64,000 bases of DNA from JAUWKC01 sp035529895 (GTDB lineage: Bacteria; Planctomycetota; Phycisphaerae; Sedimentisphaerales; Anaerobacaceae): NCBI GenBank assembly GCA_035529895.1, contig DATKVV010000005.1, positions 88,943 to 152,942 of the forward strand, read 5' to 3'. The translations under genes were made by a program, and so were the position numbers. The notes beneath the pieces were generated by a model. That model was not told the origin of the DNA. It made no database searches and saw only the letters and a program-made list of their open reading frames with translations. Of the stretch, positions 9,395 to 18,044 are shown piece after piece; the first letter of the stretch is position 1, and every line of letters starts with the position of its first letter.

Positions 9395-9431
9395 TGCTCT
9401 TCCTTTCAGAAAACTCCAATCTAATCGCACA

Positions 9432-10442
9432 CTACAAGACCGGTTCTACTGTCCCGTCTTCGTTGACCCTGGCCAAAATTATGCGCTTCGAGTCAATGTT
9501 TCGCACTTTTATATAATCACCTGCACAGCCGTCTTGAACGGCTTTTCCAACGGCCGTTACCAGAAACCCCGGCATGTCAATTCGGATAACAACAGTTTCA
9601 TTCCGCTTAAGCACAATCTGAGGCTTCGAACGAGCCGTCATATTCGGACAAATAACCGTACCAGCGGCTATTGGGCGCTTAGCGACAAGACCGTAGGGAG
9701 GCCTCCAGCCTGCCGGCTCCGGACGGTCCGACAGCGTCTCTTCCACCTTGACATTATCGGCACTGACAGCGGCACCTGCGGCAATATCAACGAGTGCTAC
9801 AGCTCTGTGGCAACCGTATTTCAAAGGGAAAGTTATGTCACGAGTCTCTATTTGTTTACCGCCGGAAAGCATGGCAATCTGAACTGTAGGCCGGTTCTTT
9901 TCGTCGCCTTCGACCAAACGTGGAGACAGTTCTATATCCTCACTCCCACCAGGTACGACTATTTCCGCCGGTATTCTCGTCGGGTCCAACTGGTAAACGT
10001 AGCCGCCACGCAGGCTCTTCTTGAGAAACGACTTGGCCAGATCAACAAGTTGGTTGCCTTTGATAATCTGCTGGCGCTGCGTTACCGTTAATCTTTCCGC
10101 ACCGCTCAGTACAACGCTTGAAGAGGGTATTCCACTACAAGCCAACCTGGTCAAAACTGTTGCTCTGTCAACAACAACTTTCTGGCCGGGCGTCGAAATC
10201 CTTCCCAAAGAAACCTCGTTTGCCTTGGTTACAAAAGGCTCCTGACCCCGGACTATCCCGACCTGACCCAGGCTGAAGGAATCGCCCTCGATTGTAGCTT
10301 CTCGCGGGAGGTGGATCCGGAGCTTGGAATCCCCAGCGGGATCGACGTTGTTGTCTGCCGAAGCCCCACTAAACCGCGCTGAGGCCAGGACGGAAATAAT
10401 TACGACAACACTCATTGTTTTACTGCTCATAACAGCCTTCAA
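9432..10442 (-). CDS. flgA: P-ring assembly chaperone FlgA with SAF domain
   Basis: A 336-residue periplasmic chaperone for P-ring assembly. It has an N-terminal signal peptide (residues 10-30). The C-terminal third contains the SAF-type beta-clip region (AVALVDIAAGAAVSADNVKV) and the late motif GFLVTAVGKAVQDGCAGDYI, close to the FlgA hallmark for hydrophilic turns before the C-terminus. It is longer than the 219-residue E. coli protein because of an extra N-terminal domain (about 40-190). It is placed between flgG and flgH. Confidence 0.9.
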   Translation of the reverse strand: MKAVMSSKTMSVVVIISVLASARFSGASADNNVDPAGDSKLRIHLPREATIEGDSFSLGQVGIVRGQEPFVTKANEVSLGRISTPGQKVVVDRATVLTRLACSGIPSSSVVLSGAERLTVTQRQQIIKGNQLVDLAKSFLKKSLRGGYVYQLDPTRIPAEIVVPGGSEDIELSPRLVEGDEKNRPTVQIAMLSGGKQIETRDITFPLKYGCHRAVALVDIAAGAAVSADNVKVEETLSDRPEPAGWRPPYGLVAKRPIAAGTVICPNMTARSKPQIVLKRNETVVIRIDMPGFLVTAVGKAVQDGCAGDYIKVRNIDSKRIILARVNEDGTVEPVL

Positions 10443-10474
10443 GTTCTCTTGTCAGGTATACATAGGCTCACGAA

Positions 10475-11257
10475 CTAAGCTATCTGGTTCGCCGTTCGAA
10501 GCATATCGTCTCCCGCCTTAATTGCGCGCGAGTTTGTCTCGTACGCTCGCTGGGCGGTTATAAGATTCACCAGCTCGGTTATCATTTGGACATTGGATTT
10601 CTCCAGAAAACTGGTCTGGATACTACCGAAACCATTTTCGCCCGGGGTGCCGGTCGTAGGCGGGCCGCTGGCCTCGGTCTCCGCCAGAAGATTATCGCCC
10701 TCACTCGACAGCCCAGACGGATTCGGAAAACGGACCAACTGCAGGGTACCGACAACCGACACAGACCCGGCAGGATCGGTAACATTGACACCCCCGTCCT
10801 TTCCGATATCAACCGAGGCCGCATCTGTCGGAATACTGATAGAAGGCTCCAGGTAGTACCCGGTGGTAGTAACCAACTGCCCATTGCCATTTATTTGCAG
10901 CGAGCCGTCGCGCGTATACCTTATGGTGCCGTCCGGCATGCTTATCTGCAGAAAACCGTCTCCTGTAATAGCTATATCGAGAGGCCGGCCGGTATTCTGA
11001 AGCTCACCCCAAGTAAAAACCTTTATTGTCGACGCAGCGCGGACTCCACTACCTATCTCCAGACCGCTGGGAGACGTTATGCCTGAAGCCACCTCTGTTC
11101 CGGGTTCCTGCATGTTAACATAAATTAAATCCTGAAAATTGATTTGACTTCGCTTGAACCCCGTAGTGTTAAGGTTGGCAAGATTATTGGCAATCACATC
11201 CACCATCATTTGTTGCGCGGCCATACCTGTCGCTGCGGTGGAAAATGCTCTTAACAT
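10475..11257 (-). CDS. flgG: Distal rod protein FlgG
   Basis: A 260-residue distal rod protein. N-terminus: AATGMAAQQMMVDVIANNLAN then TTGFKRSQINFQDLIY, the classic FlgG start. The middle GRPLDIAITGDGFLQI and YTRDGSLQINGNGQLV segments are conserved. The C-terminus SNVQMITELVNLITAQRAYE is the rod/hook-family end. Length equals the usual 260 residues. It follows flgF in the transcript with an 85-bp gap and precedes flgA. Confidence 0.97.
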   Translation of the reverse strand: MLRAFSTAATGMAAQQMMVDVIANNLANLNTTGFKRSQINFQDLIYVNMQEPGTEVASGITSPSGLEIGSGVRAASTIKVFTWGELQNTGRPLDIAITGDGFLQISMPDGTIRYTRDGSLQINGNGQLVTTTGYYLEPSISIPTDAASVDIGKDGGVNVTDPAGSVSVVGTLQLVRFPNPSGLSSEGDNLLAETEASGPPTTGTPGENGFGSIQTSFLEKSNVQMITELVNLITAQRAYETNSRAIKAGDDMLRTANQIA

Positions 11258-11342
11258 AATATTTGTCTCCTATCTTAACCGTTCACAAACGCAAAAGTGT
11301 TTATTGGCGACTTCCGAATCCTTATTTGTATACACACGTTTT

Positions 11343-12077
11343 CTAACCCATGGCCACACCCATAATTGAACTGGAAGCCTCCTTTTGTGCCGAGAGAAGC
11401 TTCATATTCGCTTCGTAGAGCCGGGACACCATTACCATATCCACCAACTCGTCGACTATTTTGACATTGGAGCTTTCCTGATAGCCCTGCTTTATAACTA
11501 TATGTTCGGCTGCGGCCGGCACTACATCCTGGTCCGGCATCCGGAAACAGCTCGCACCAACCGCCAGAAGTTTGTTTTCATTCTCCTTGAAATCGACAAG
11601 CCTGAGTTTTCCTAAGGCTGTGCCGCGGGAGCTGACGCTTCCATCGCCTGACACAGTCAGTTCTGAAATTCCCACGTCCTGTGGTACCGTTATTGGCCCC
11701 GCTTCACAGGCCACAATTCTCCCGTCGGAGGTCACGATTTGGCCGTTGCGGTTTGTCTGGAACATCCCGTTGCGAGTGTAAAGCGGGCCTTCGGGTGCCT
11801 CTACTACGAAGAAACCTTTACCGTGCAGCGCCAGATCCAAAGGCCGGCCCGTTTCAACAATCCCGCCCTGGGAAAAATCGAACGCCGAATTCAGCTCAAT
11901 GGTGCCGGGAGAATACGTGTCAGCAAATGCCCCCTGCGCCTCAAGAGCCCTTGAAAAGGCATTGGCCACGCGCTTGTATCCGACCGTGCTCGCGTTAGCC
12001 AGATTGTGCGTGATGACATAGAATTCCTGCATCAACGCATCTATACTCGAACTAACCTGGGTTATAGTGTCCGCCAC
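11343..12077 (-). CDS. flgF: Proximal rod protein FlgF
   Basis: A 244-residue rod protein of the hook-basal body family: ITHNLANASTVGYKRVANAF at the N-terminus, GRPLDLALHGKGFFVVEAPEG in the middle, and SSNVKIVDELVDMVMVSRLYE at the C-terminus. The start is taken as GTG at 12077, since GAGGAG lies six bases upstream and the PilZ gene ends at 12079. The ATG at 12113 would force a 35-bp overlap and adds residues unlike any rod protein. It pairs with flgG downstream, the usual flgF-flgG order. Confidence 0.92.
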   Translation of the reverse strand: MADTITQVSSSIDALMQEFYVITHNLANASTVGYKRVANAFSRALEAQGAFADTYSPGTIELNSAFDFSQGGIVETGRPLDLALHGKGFFVVEAPEGPLYTRNGMFQTNRNGQIVTSDGRIVACEAGPITVPQDVGISELTVSGDGSVSSRGTALGKLRLVDFKENENKLLAVGASCFRMPDQDVVPAAAEHIVIKQGYQESSNVKIVDELVDMVMVSRLYEANMKLLSAQKEASSSIMGVAMG

Positions 12078-12078
12078 T

Positions 12079-13401
12079 CTAAACTCCTCGCATGGGTACA
12101 GGCTCGGCAGCACTTTCTTCCGCGCTTAAAGAACCCCGAGCAAACTCGGTTTTGACGCGGGCCCTCAGTGAAGCCAAATTCGTCGCACGAATCAGTTTAG
12201 CAACGTCTGCATCGCTCAGCCCCGTCAATTCTACTGCTATTGACAGACCGTTTTGCGCGGCTCTGGTGTGCCTGACCTCACCAATATCTTCTACTATTTT
12301 CGGCCTTGCCGGCCTGCCCTTCCTGCGGGCCGGGACCGAATCCAGCCCATTTTCTTCATCCAATCTCAGCACGACCAACACCCTGTCACCTGCTTCTATT
12401 TTCAGCGGCGCCTCAAGCCGCAGACCTGGGCCGGCCAGTTCGGTAACAACCCCCGGCACAAATTCCGGCGGTCCCCAGGAATTCCGGCAAGTATCCGACA
12501 GAACCAGCCCTCTCTTCAGACTCCCCTTCTTGCCGTTGCCGCCCTCCGATAGCGGTCTTGTGAACGGAAAGCGAGCAACGAAGGCCGGCTGACTTACCGG
12601 AACGCGCAGGAAGCGTCTTCGATTTATAAACCGCACATCGTCACTGTGGTTCAAAACCAATATGTCGCCTTCACAACCCAGCACGGCAGTATCGAATTCC
12701 CAAATCGAAGGGCCAAAATAATATCGTACACGCCAAAACTCGCCGAAGGTTATCTTTACCTGTACTGTGGACCTAACAGTCAGTTCCATATCATTGTTTT
12801 CCACAACCGTAGCGTCAATATCACCGGAACTACCTGTTATTCGGCGCGTTATATAAACTTTCTTGCCCACAGGAATTTGTCTGCTGCTCACTTTTCTCGA
12901 TTTCGCAGCCGAATGACGCTGCTTTCGAAATCCGAGCTTTTCACGCAGAAAGGACAGCTCGCTTCTTAGTTGTTTCCTGTCTTCATCCTTCTTGTGCTGT
13001 GCCACGCTTTCTCCTATCATCCTGGTGGACCCGTGGTCAAAGGCCTCTTCCATTGTGAAAATGGCATCACTCCTTCTCAGACCGGCCTTACTTGCCACCC
13101 CGAGTAAGATCTGGCATTCGCGTGTGCTCAGGCCCCTTCTTTCGGCATTATCAACAAATTGCCGTTCGGCAGCCCTCCGTTCCTCTATGATTCGAAACAA
13201 GCTAACCACGACAAGCAGCGCAGTTAATATGACTATGGCAGCTACTGCCGTCAGGAAGAACCAGCGTTCGCCCATAAAATTAGAGTCAAACCGGCCTGCC
13301 GCTCGCCAGCGCTCCGCCGGCGTCAGCGCCAGCAAAGAGTTGGAAACCAGAAAGTAAATAGTAAAGCCCATAATTAAACCAACGCCAAGATGAGTCTCCA
13401 A
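12079..13401 (-). CDS. Membrane-anchored PilZ-domain protein
   Basis: A 440-residue protein with two N-terminal hydrophobic segments (about 6-26 and 47-69), a charged helical region to residue 170, then a YcgR-like beta domain (about 180-265). A PilZ domain follows, whose RRRFLRVPV stretch carries the c-di-GMP-binding RxxxR arginines. The second PilZ motif (D/NxSxxG) is degenerate (TELAGPG). PilZ proteins of this layout act as brakes or switches on flagella in response to c-di-GMP. Here the gene is inside the hook operon between flgE and flgF, one base from flgF, so c-di-GMP control of rotation or assembly is likely. Initiation is probably at TTG. Confidence 0.82.
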   Translation of the reverse strand: METHLGVGLIMGFTIYFLVSNSLLALTPAERWRAAGRFDSNFMGERWFFLTAVAAIVILTALLVVVSLFRIIEERRAAERQFVDNAERRGLSTRECQILLGVASKAGLRRSDAIFTMEEAFDHGSTRMIGESVAQHKKDEDRKQLRSELSFLREKLGFRKQRHSAAKSRKVSSRQIPVGKKVYITRRITGSSGDIDATVVENNDMELTVRSTVQVKITFGEFWRVRYYFGPSIWEFDTAVLGCEGDILVLNHSDDVRFINRRRFLRVPVSQPAFVARFPFTRPLSEGGNGKKGSLKRGLVLSDTCRNSWGPPEFVPGVVTELAGPGLRLEAPLKIEAGDRVLVVLRLDEENGLDSVPARRKGRPARPKIVEDIGEVRHTRAAQNGLSIAVELTGLSDADVAKLIRATNLASLRARVKTEFARGSLSAEESAAEPVPMRGV

Positions 13402-13539
13402 AACCTCTTGCTATCGGGACCCCGCTCGTGGGAGACTCTCCGTAAGTGCTTTAGCTGCCTGCCTCTTACCTCTTGGTCCATTCCCACTTTGATACCAACT
13501 CAGCCGTAAATCTTCCGCTCTATGGTTTATGTTTTCCTA

Positions 13540-15561
13540 CTACCTGATAAGGTTGCTCAATTCGCGAAGTACGTCATTTGCCACTCTGATGGTCCTTGCA
13601 TTTGCCTGAAAGCCGTTCTGCGCCAGAATCATGTTGACAAACTCGCTGGCTACATCCGCGTTGGATTTCTCCAGTGCTCCGCCGTGAATAGCCCCCGCTC
13701 CGCCGTTCAAAGCCTGGGTCGCGACCGCTTCGCCGGAGTTGGCTGAAGAAATGAAATACCCGTTGCCAATGCTTTCCAACCCTGTAGCATTCTGGAACAA
13801 CGCTATTTTCAGCGTGGCGATGTCTTTCTTGACCCCGTTGGAAAAGGCGCCAATAAGTATGCCTTCGTTATTCACGGAAACCGTTGTGAGTCTTCCCGAT
13901 TCGTAGCCGTCCTGGTCTCTAACTACCGCTGTCGATGTCCCTGCAAACTGTGTCAGGCCGTCGCACTCACCTTGGGTGCCCAGAGAAACCGAGATGGTTT
14001 GCGGATTGGCGGTATCATGGGCAAAGGTAATAACAAATTGTGCAGTATCGGCCCCGCTCAAACCCATGTAAGAGCCGTCCGCGGCATCAAAGGATATGCC
14101 ATCAATGCGCCTGTTGTCCATCGTTATTTCGCTAATATTCCCGCTAATTGAGGTCAGCACCAGATTCCACTCGTTGGGAGTATCGGTACGCACAAAGGCG
14201 CCGGAGAGCGTATGCTTGCCGCCCTGAGAGTCATACAAGGTAATGTTTACAGGTTTTACCTCCTCGCCGCCGAGGCTTGCGATTTCAAAATAGCCGGGCA
14301 TCGTCAAGGTGCTGGTGGCATCAGAATATGACATAGTAATATCCGACCGGCTATAACCGCTTGCCGTGTCTGTTATCCGTATTTTTCCGTTCAGCAGAGA
14401 CGCCGTCGCATCACCACCCAGAACGCCTTGAACCGCACGCCCTTCCGTGGCTTCAGCAACGGAAGCTGTCCCATCGTCTAATGTGCTGTCGCTGACAATC
14501 ATCTCTTCAATATCCGTTCCCGCCAGGTTGCCCTGAAAAGTCACCGTGATAGCAGTGCCGGGAAGGGGGCCATCGGTACAACTCACATCACCGACTTGCA
14601 CGCCAGGCAGGTTTTCCAAGGCAAGCTGAACCTGAGCTGCGGTTGCGTTCCAAGCGATATCCGCAGTTTTTTCGCCGTTAAGCTCGAGGTTGAATTTTCC
14701 GGTGGTGGGAACGCCTCCCGAAATAGAGATGGTCTGCACTTCATTAACCGCAGGAGTACCCTCATTAGTGTTCAACCAGGTCAGTACACCACCCAATGTG
14801 GTGGCTGCAGTAACAGGCATCGTCAGGTTAACGGGCGGGCTCGCACTCGATAACGCCGTACCGTCCGGTTTGTAGCCGGAGAAGCTGATAACACCAGAAC
14901 TCAGCGTTCCGTTGAATTGGTCAAGGCCTGTCAGTAACGTACTGGCACTCGCTGCGGAACCGTTGACGGTGTAAGCCATGTTGGAGACAATTAATTGTGT
15001 TTGCGGCGAAGCCAGGCTTCCATCTGCGCTGAGATTACCCGAGACGGTGATCGCCGATGTCGCTCTCGCCGGCAGTGCTGTGTCAAAGGGAACGTTAATA
15101 TTGCTGTCGCCGGCCGTCTGAAAACCATCGCTTTCACCCGTTGCACCAATGCGCTGAACTCGAAAACCTGTAGACGGGTCAACCAGTTGCGAGGCGGCAT
15201 CGACGCCAAATGCCCCGGCGCGCGTATATAAATCCTGCTGTCCGTCACTTGCCACGAAATAACCCTCGCCTTCTATTGCCAGGTCCAGCGGCTGACCCGT
15301 ATTGACAATATTACCCTGTGACATGTTACGGCTGATGCCGGCGACGCCGACACCGCTGCCCATCTGTTGAGGATTAATGCCGCCAATGGTACTTGACGGA
15401 GCGGATGCCTTCTTAATCGTCTCACTCAGAAGCTCAGAAAAAGTGATGTTGCTGGCCTTAAACGCCGTAGTACTCATATTCGCAAGATTGTTACCGGCTA
15501 TATCGAGCATTTTCTGATGTGCCTGCAGGCCTGTAACTGCCGCTGATAATGCAAAACTCAT
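13540..15561 (-). CDS. flgE: Flagellar hook protein FlgE
   Basis: A 673-residue hook subunit. N-terminus: LSAAVTGLQAHQKMLDIAGNN then the NMSTTAFKASNITFSELLSE region. GQPLDLAIEGEGYFV marks the D1 fold, and the C-terminus SNADVASEFVNMILAQNGFQ ends the D0 helix. A long variable insert (about 200-420) makes it much larger than the 402-residue Salmonella protein; it should form extra outer domains on the hook surface. It lies between flgD, its cap protein, and the PilZ gene. Confidence 0.96.
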   Translation of the reverse strand: MSFALSAAVTGLQAHQKMLDIAGNNLANMSTTAFKASNITFSELLSETIKKASAPSSTIGGINPQQMGSGVGVAGISRNMSQGNIVNTGQPLDLAIEGEGYFVASDGQQDLYTRAGAFGVDAASQLVDPSTGFRVQRIGATGESDGFQTAGDSNINVPFDTALPARATSAITVSGNLSADGSLASPQTQLIVSNMAYTVNGSAASASTLLTGLDQFNGTLSSGVISFSGYKPDGTALSSASPPVNLTMPVTAATTLGGVLTWLNTNEGTPAVNEVQTISISGGVPTTGKFNLELNGEKTADIAWNATAAQVQLALENLPGVQVGDVSCTDGPLPGTAITVTFQGNLAGTDIEEMIVSDSTLDDGTASVAEATEGRAVQGVLGGDATASLLNGKIRITDTASGYSRSDITMSYSDATSTLTMPGYFEIASLGGEEVKPVNITLYDSQGGKHTLSGAFVRTDTPNEWNLVLTSISGNISEITMDNRRIDGISFDAADGSYMGLSGADTAQFVITFAHDTANPQTISVSLGTQGECDGLTQFAGTSTAVVRDQDGYESGRLTTVSVNNEGILIGAFSNGVKKDIATLKIALFQNATGLESIGNGYFISSANSGEAVATQALNGGAGAIHGGALEKSNADVASEFVNMILAQNGFQANARTIRVANDVLRELSNLIR

Positions 15562-15605
15562 CTTCGTCTCTCCTTAATATTTCAGAACCTCAACCCGACC
15601 GACTC

Positions 15606-15989
15606 TTAGTTCTTGACCGATATTACGCCCTCTAAACCCAGAGTATGGTTTCCTACTACCAAAAAGATTTCACCATCCACATTATTGAACACCGTCTCAA
15701 CTCTGCCGCTTTGGATTTCGTTGGTGCCCATCTCCGTCGCCGCCACGAACGTAACGTCCTTGCCTATCAACGAGCTGGCATACGTGCGTTCGACGGTGGT
15801 CAGTACCTTCGCGAAGCTTGAATTCATGTTCTCCAGCTGCTGCAGTTGTGAGAACTGCGCCATTTGTGAAGCCATTTCCTTGTTGTCCAGCGGTTCCAGC
15901 GGATTCTGGTTTTGCAGTTCCGTCACAAGAAGTTTCATAAAATCCATCTGGATGTCACTTGCTTTCGCTGTTGCCGATAATAGGTCCAT
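15606..15989 (-). CDS. flgD: Flagellar hook capping protein FlgD, short form
   Basis: A 127-residue FlgD. The N-terminal segment MDFMKLLVTELQNQNPLEPL and DNKEMASQMAQFSQLQQLEN is the diagnostic FlgD_N region. Only a small beta segment follows (about 75-127), so the Tudor/FnIII-like C-terminal half of the enterobacterial 231-residue protein is mostly missing. FlgD caps the growing hook and is discarded. It is the first gene of the operon, 105 bp downstream of a perfect sigma-54 promoter. Confidence 0.93.
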   Translation of the reverse strand: MDLLSATAKASDIQMDFMKLLVTELQNQNPLEPLDNKEMASQMAQFSQLQQLENMNSSFAKVLTTVERTYASSLIGKDVTFVAATEMGTNEIQSGRVETVFNNVDGEIFLVVGNHTLGLEGVISVKN

Positions 15990-16093
15990 AAGTTTCTACC
16001 TTGTTAAAAAAGCCTATCAAAGTTTTCCTCTCGCGTCCCCGCAAGGCCGACGGGAACCCGATACCACACTACCGCGAACGGCGAAGGGGAACG

Positions 16094-16109
16094 TGCAATT
16101 GCCGTGCCA
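16094..16109 (-). promoter_or_regulatory. Sigma-54 promoter of the flgD-flgL operon
   Basis: Minus strand reads TGGCACGGCAATTGCA, an exact match to the TGGCACG-N4-TTGCA consensus. Transcription would start near 16084, about 95 nt before the flgD ATG. It points into the 12-gene minus-strand unit whose gaps are mostly under 60 bp and at most 138 bp, so it is the best candidate for driving the whole hook and basal-body operon. Confidence 0.9.
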
Positions 16110-16321
16110 CATTGGCGCGCCCACGTGTTTTTGAATTCATAACCTCTTATAAGAGAAAAGGTTATGGAGTTTAAAAATTAGACAAGTGCCAAGTTCGGCC
16201 CTGTTGGAGAATTTTCTACTAAGGATGAATCTGCCCGGTATCCCGGAAGATTTCGCCGGTTTGTGTTTATGGCGGTGCCGACATCCCGCTTTTGCCGCGG
16301 TCTGCCCGGTGACACTTTAAC

Positions 16322-16456
16322 GTCCCATAAGAAACAACAGCGACTCGCCGACGGTTTTGATTTTTTGTATTGGTAGAATGTCCCATAACACAGCAGCTTT
16401 ATCTTAGTCCATTTGTGCGAGCAACAAATTCGGGATATTATTGGGCCGTCCCATAA
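16322..16456. repeat. Three copies of 9-bp motif GTCCCATAA, candidate activator sites
   Basis: GTCCCATAA occurs at 16322-16330, 16380-16388 and 16448-16456 in the same orientation, 58 and 68 bases apart. They lie 215-360 bp upstream of the flgD sigma-54 promoter, a range typical of bacterial enhancer sites. Read toward that promoter the motif is TTATGGGAC. Another copy at 16745 lies inside the activator gene. A function as binding sites is inference. Confidence 0.4.
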
Positions 16457-16553
16457 AAAATTAAAGTCAACAAGCTTCATCCGCCGATTTAGTGGGCATC
16501 TTGAATGACAGTAAAGTTGGGGGGAAACCCTTGTATAGAGTCTTAGGGCAGGA

Positions 16554-18044
16554 ATGAATCTACGCAGAGTCGTTGCCGTAACCAAAGACGCAGAAATTCA
16601 ACAATTAGCTCGCCGGGTTGGCCAGGACATATTTGTGGCCGATGACCTGAACGAGGCTTTGGATATCATTGAGACAGTCAATCCGGATTTGATTCTCCTG
16701 GACGATTGGTTCGGCCTCACTGATATTCGCGAATTTCTCAGTAAGTCCCATAAAAATTCGATAAACACACCGATGGTGGTAGTCGGCAATGAGAAAAACC
16801 AAACGTCATCTACAGAGTTTATAAAGATGGGGGTACATGACTACTTGCAGGGCAGTCAAGATTACAATCGGCTGGAACTGATTGCAGACCGGTTGGAGAA
16901 CAAGCCGAAGCCTATTGACTCCGCAAGGAGCACAAGCGACTTTTTCGCTGAAGACTACGCCGCCTCCGTATCCATGGTTGGTCGCAGCAGAGCATTCGTC
17001 AAGACCCTTGCCATGATTAGACTTGTCGCTGCCAGCCGGTGCAACCCGGTCTTAATAGTAGGAGAAACAGGTACCGGCAAGGAACTTGCGGCCGAGGCAA
17101 TTCACGTCCTAAGGCATCCAAATGAACAGTTTGTAGCCGTAAACTGTGCAGCACTGACGGCAAATCTGCTCGAAAGTGAGCTTTTTGGCCATGAAAAGGG
17201 GGCTTTTACCGGCGCCGACCGCGAGAAAACAGGACTTTTGGAGTTGGCTGGCTCTGGCACAATTCTGCTCGATGAAATAAGTGAAGTGCCAATCGACCTG
17301 CAGACAAAACTGCTGCGCGTTCTCCAGGAAAAAACGTTCCGAAAGGTCGGCGGCGTGAAAAATATCAACTGTGACGCCACAATAATAGCAACGAGTAACC
17401 GTAATCTATATAGGGAAACCAAGGCGAATCGCTTCCGACGCGACCTTTATTATCGTTTGAACATCTGTCCGGTGATTATTACCCCTTTAAGATCGCCCGA
17501 CCGAAGAGAAGACATCTCTTTACTGGCCGAGTACTTCCTGAAGACATCGACTATTTGTCCGGAAAAAACCAATAAGATAGTTTGCCTGACCAAACTGGCT
17601 ATGGAAATCTTGGAGAAACACGACTGGCCCGGCAATGTCCGCGAACTTCGCAATGTCATTGAGCGGGCAATACTGTTGGAAACAACGGACAAAATAGGCC
17701 TGAGCAGTATTGTAATCGACCCCCCTGAATACTGTGAGCAATCCGAAAACCTGGTCCCAGCAGCCAGGGACCACATCAGGGATTTTTCACTGGCGAAAGC
17801 CGAACGCGAACTGATCGCTCGGGCCCTGCAGGAAACCGGCTGGCAGAAGACTCAAGCCGCCGCTCTTCTTGGTATAACCAGAGCAACACTCTACGCAAAG
17901 GTCAAACAGTACAATATCGAAAAAGGCATGAATACTGCCGAACACCTCCAAGAGCACAAGAATTCACTCGGCGGTACCGCAAAAGAACTGCAAGATGACG
18001 TGCCGATATCATCCTCTCGTCAATTCATAACCGCTGCCCAATGA
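16554..18044 (+). CDS. Sigma-54-dependent transcriptional activator (NtrC/FlrC/FleR-like)
   Basis: A 496-residue enhancer-binding protein. Residues 1-115 are a receiver-like domain: the phosphoacceptor Asp50 is present (PDLILLD), but the N-terminal acidic pocket is replaced by VVAVTKD. Residues 135-365 are the AAA+ domain with Walker A GETGTGKE (about 169), the sigma-54 contact loop GAFTGA (about 217) and Walker B ILLDEISE. A Fis-type helix-turn-helix lies at about 410-455 (QKTQAAALLGITRATLYAKV), with a roughly 40-residue tail. It would bind upstream DNA and open sigma-54 promoters by ATP hydrolysis. Position between two diverging sigma-54 flagellar promoters makes it a likely flagellar regulator. 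Confidence 0.93.
   Translation: MNLRRVVAVTKDAEIQQLARRVGQDIFVADDLNEALDIIETVNPDLILLDDWFGLTDIREFLSKSHKNSINTPMVVVGNEKNQTSSTEFIKMGVHDYLQGSQDYNRLELIADRLENKPKPIDSARSTSDFFAEDYAASVSMVGRSRAFVKTLAMIRLVAASRCNPVLIVGETGTGKELAAEAIHVLRHPNEQFVAVNCAALTANLLESELFGHEKGAFTGADREKTGLLELAGSGTILLDEISEVPIDLQTKLLRVLQEKTFRKVGGVKNINCDATIIATSNRNLYRETKANRFRRDLYYRLNICPVIITPLRSPDRREDISLLAEYFLKTSTICPEKTNKIVCLTKLAMEILEKHDWPGNVRELRNVIERAILLETTDKIGLSSIVIDPPEYCEQSENLVPAARDHIRDFSLAKAERELIARALQETGWQKTQAAALLGITRATLYAKVKQYNIEKGMNTAEHLQEHKNSLGGTAKELQDDVPISSSRQFITAAQ

Larger units (their letters stand above)
15990..16553. other. Divergent regulatory region between flgD and sigma-54 activator gene
   Basis: A 564-bp gap without a convincing gene. 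A minus-strand frame at 16178-16585 is open but Cys/Arg-rich, overlaps the activator start, and has no recognisable domain. Contents: the sigma-54 promoter of flgD (16094-16109), a perfect 12-bp palindrome CTCTTATAAGAG at 16144-16155, and three copies of GTCCCATAA at 16322, 16380 and 16448. No clear sigma-70 promoter for the rightward gene was seen. Confidence 0.7.

Noticed and set aside
16178..16585. 135-codon open frame on the minus strand in the flgD-activator gap
   Set aside because: It overlaps the activator start, is rich in Cys and Arg with no recognisable domain, has no ribosome site, and covers the repeated GTCCCATAA sites.
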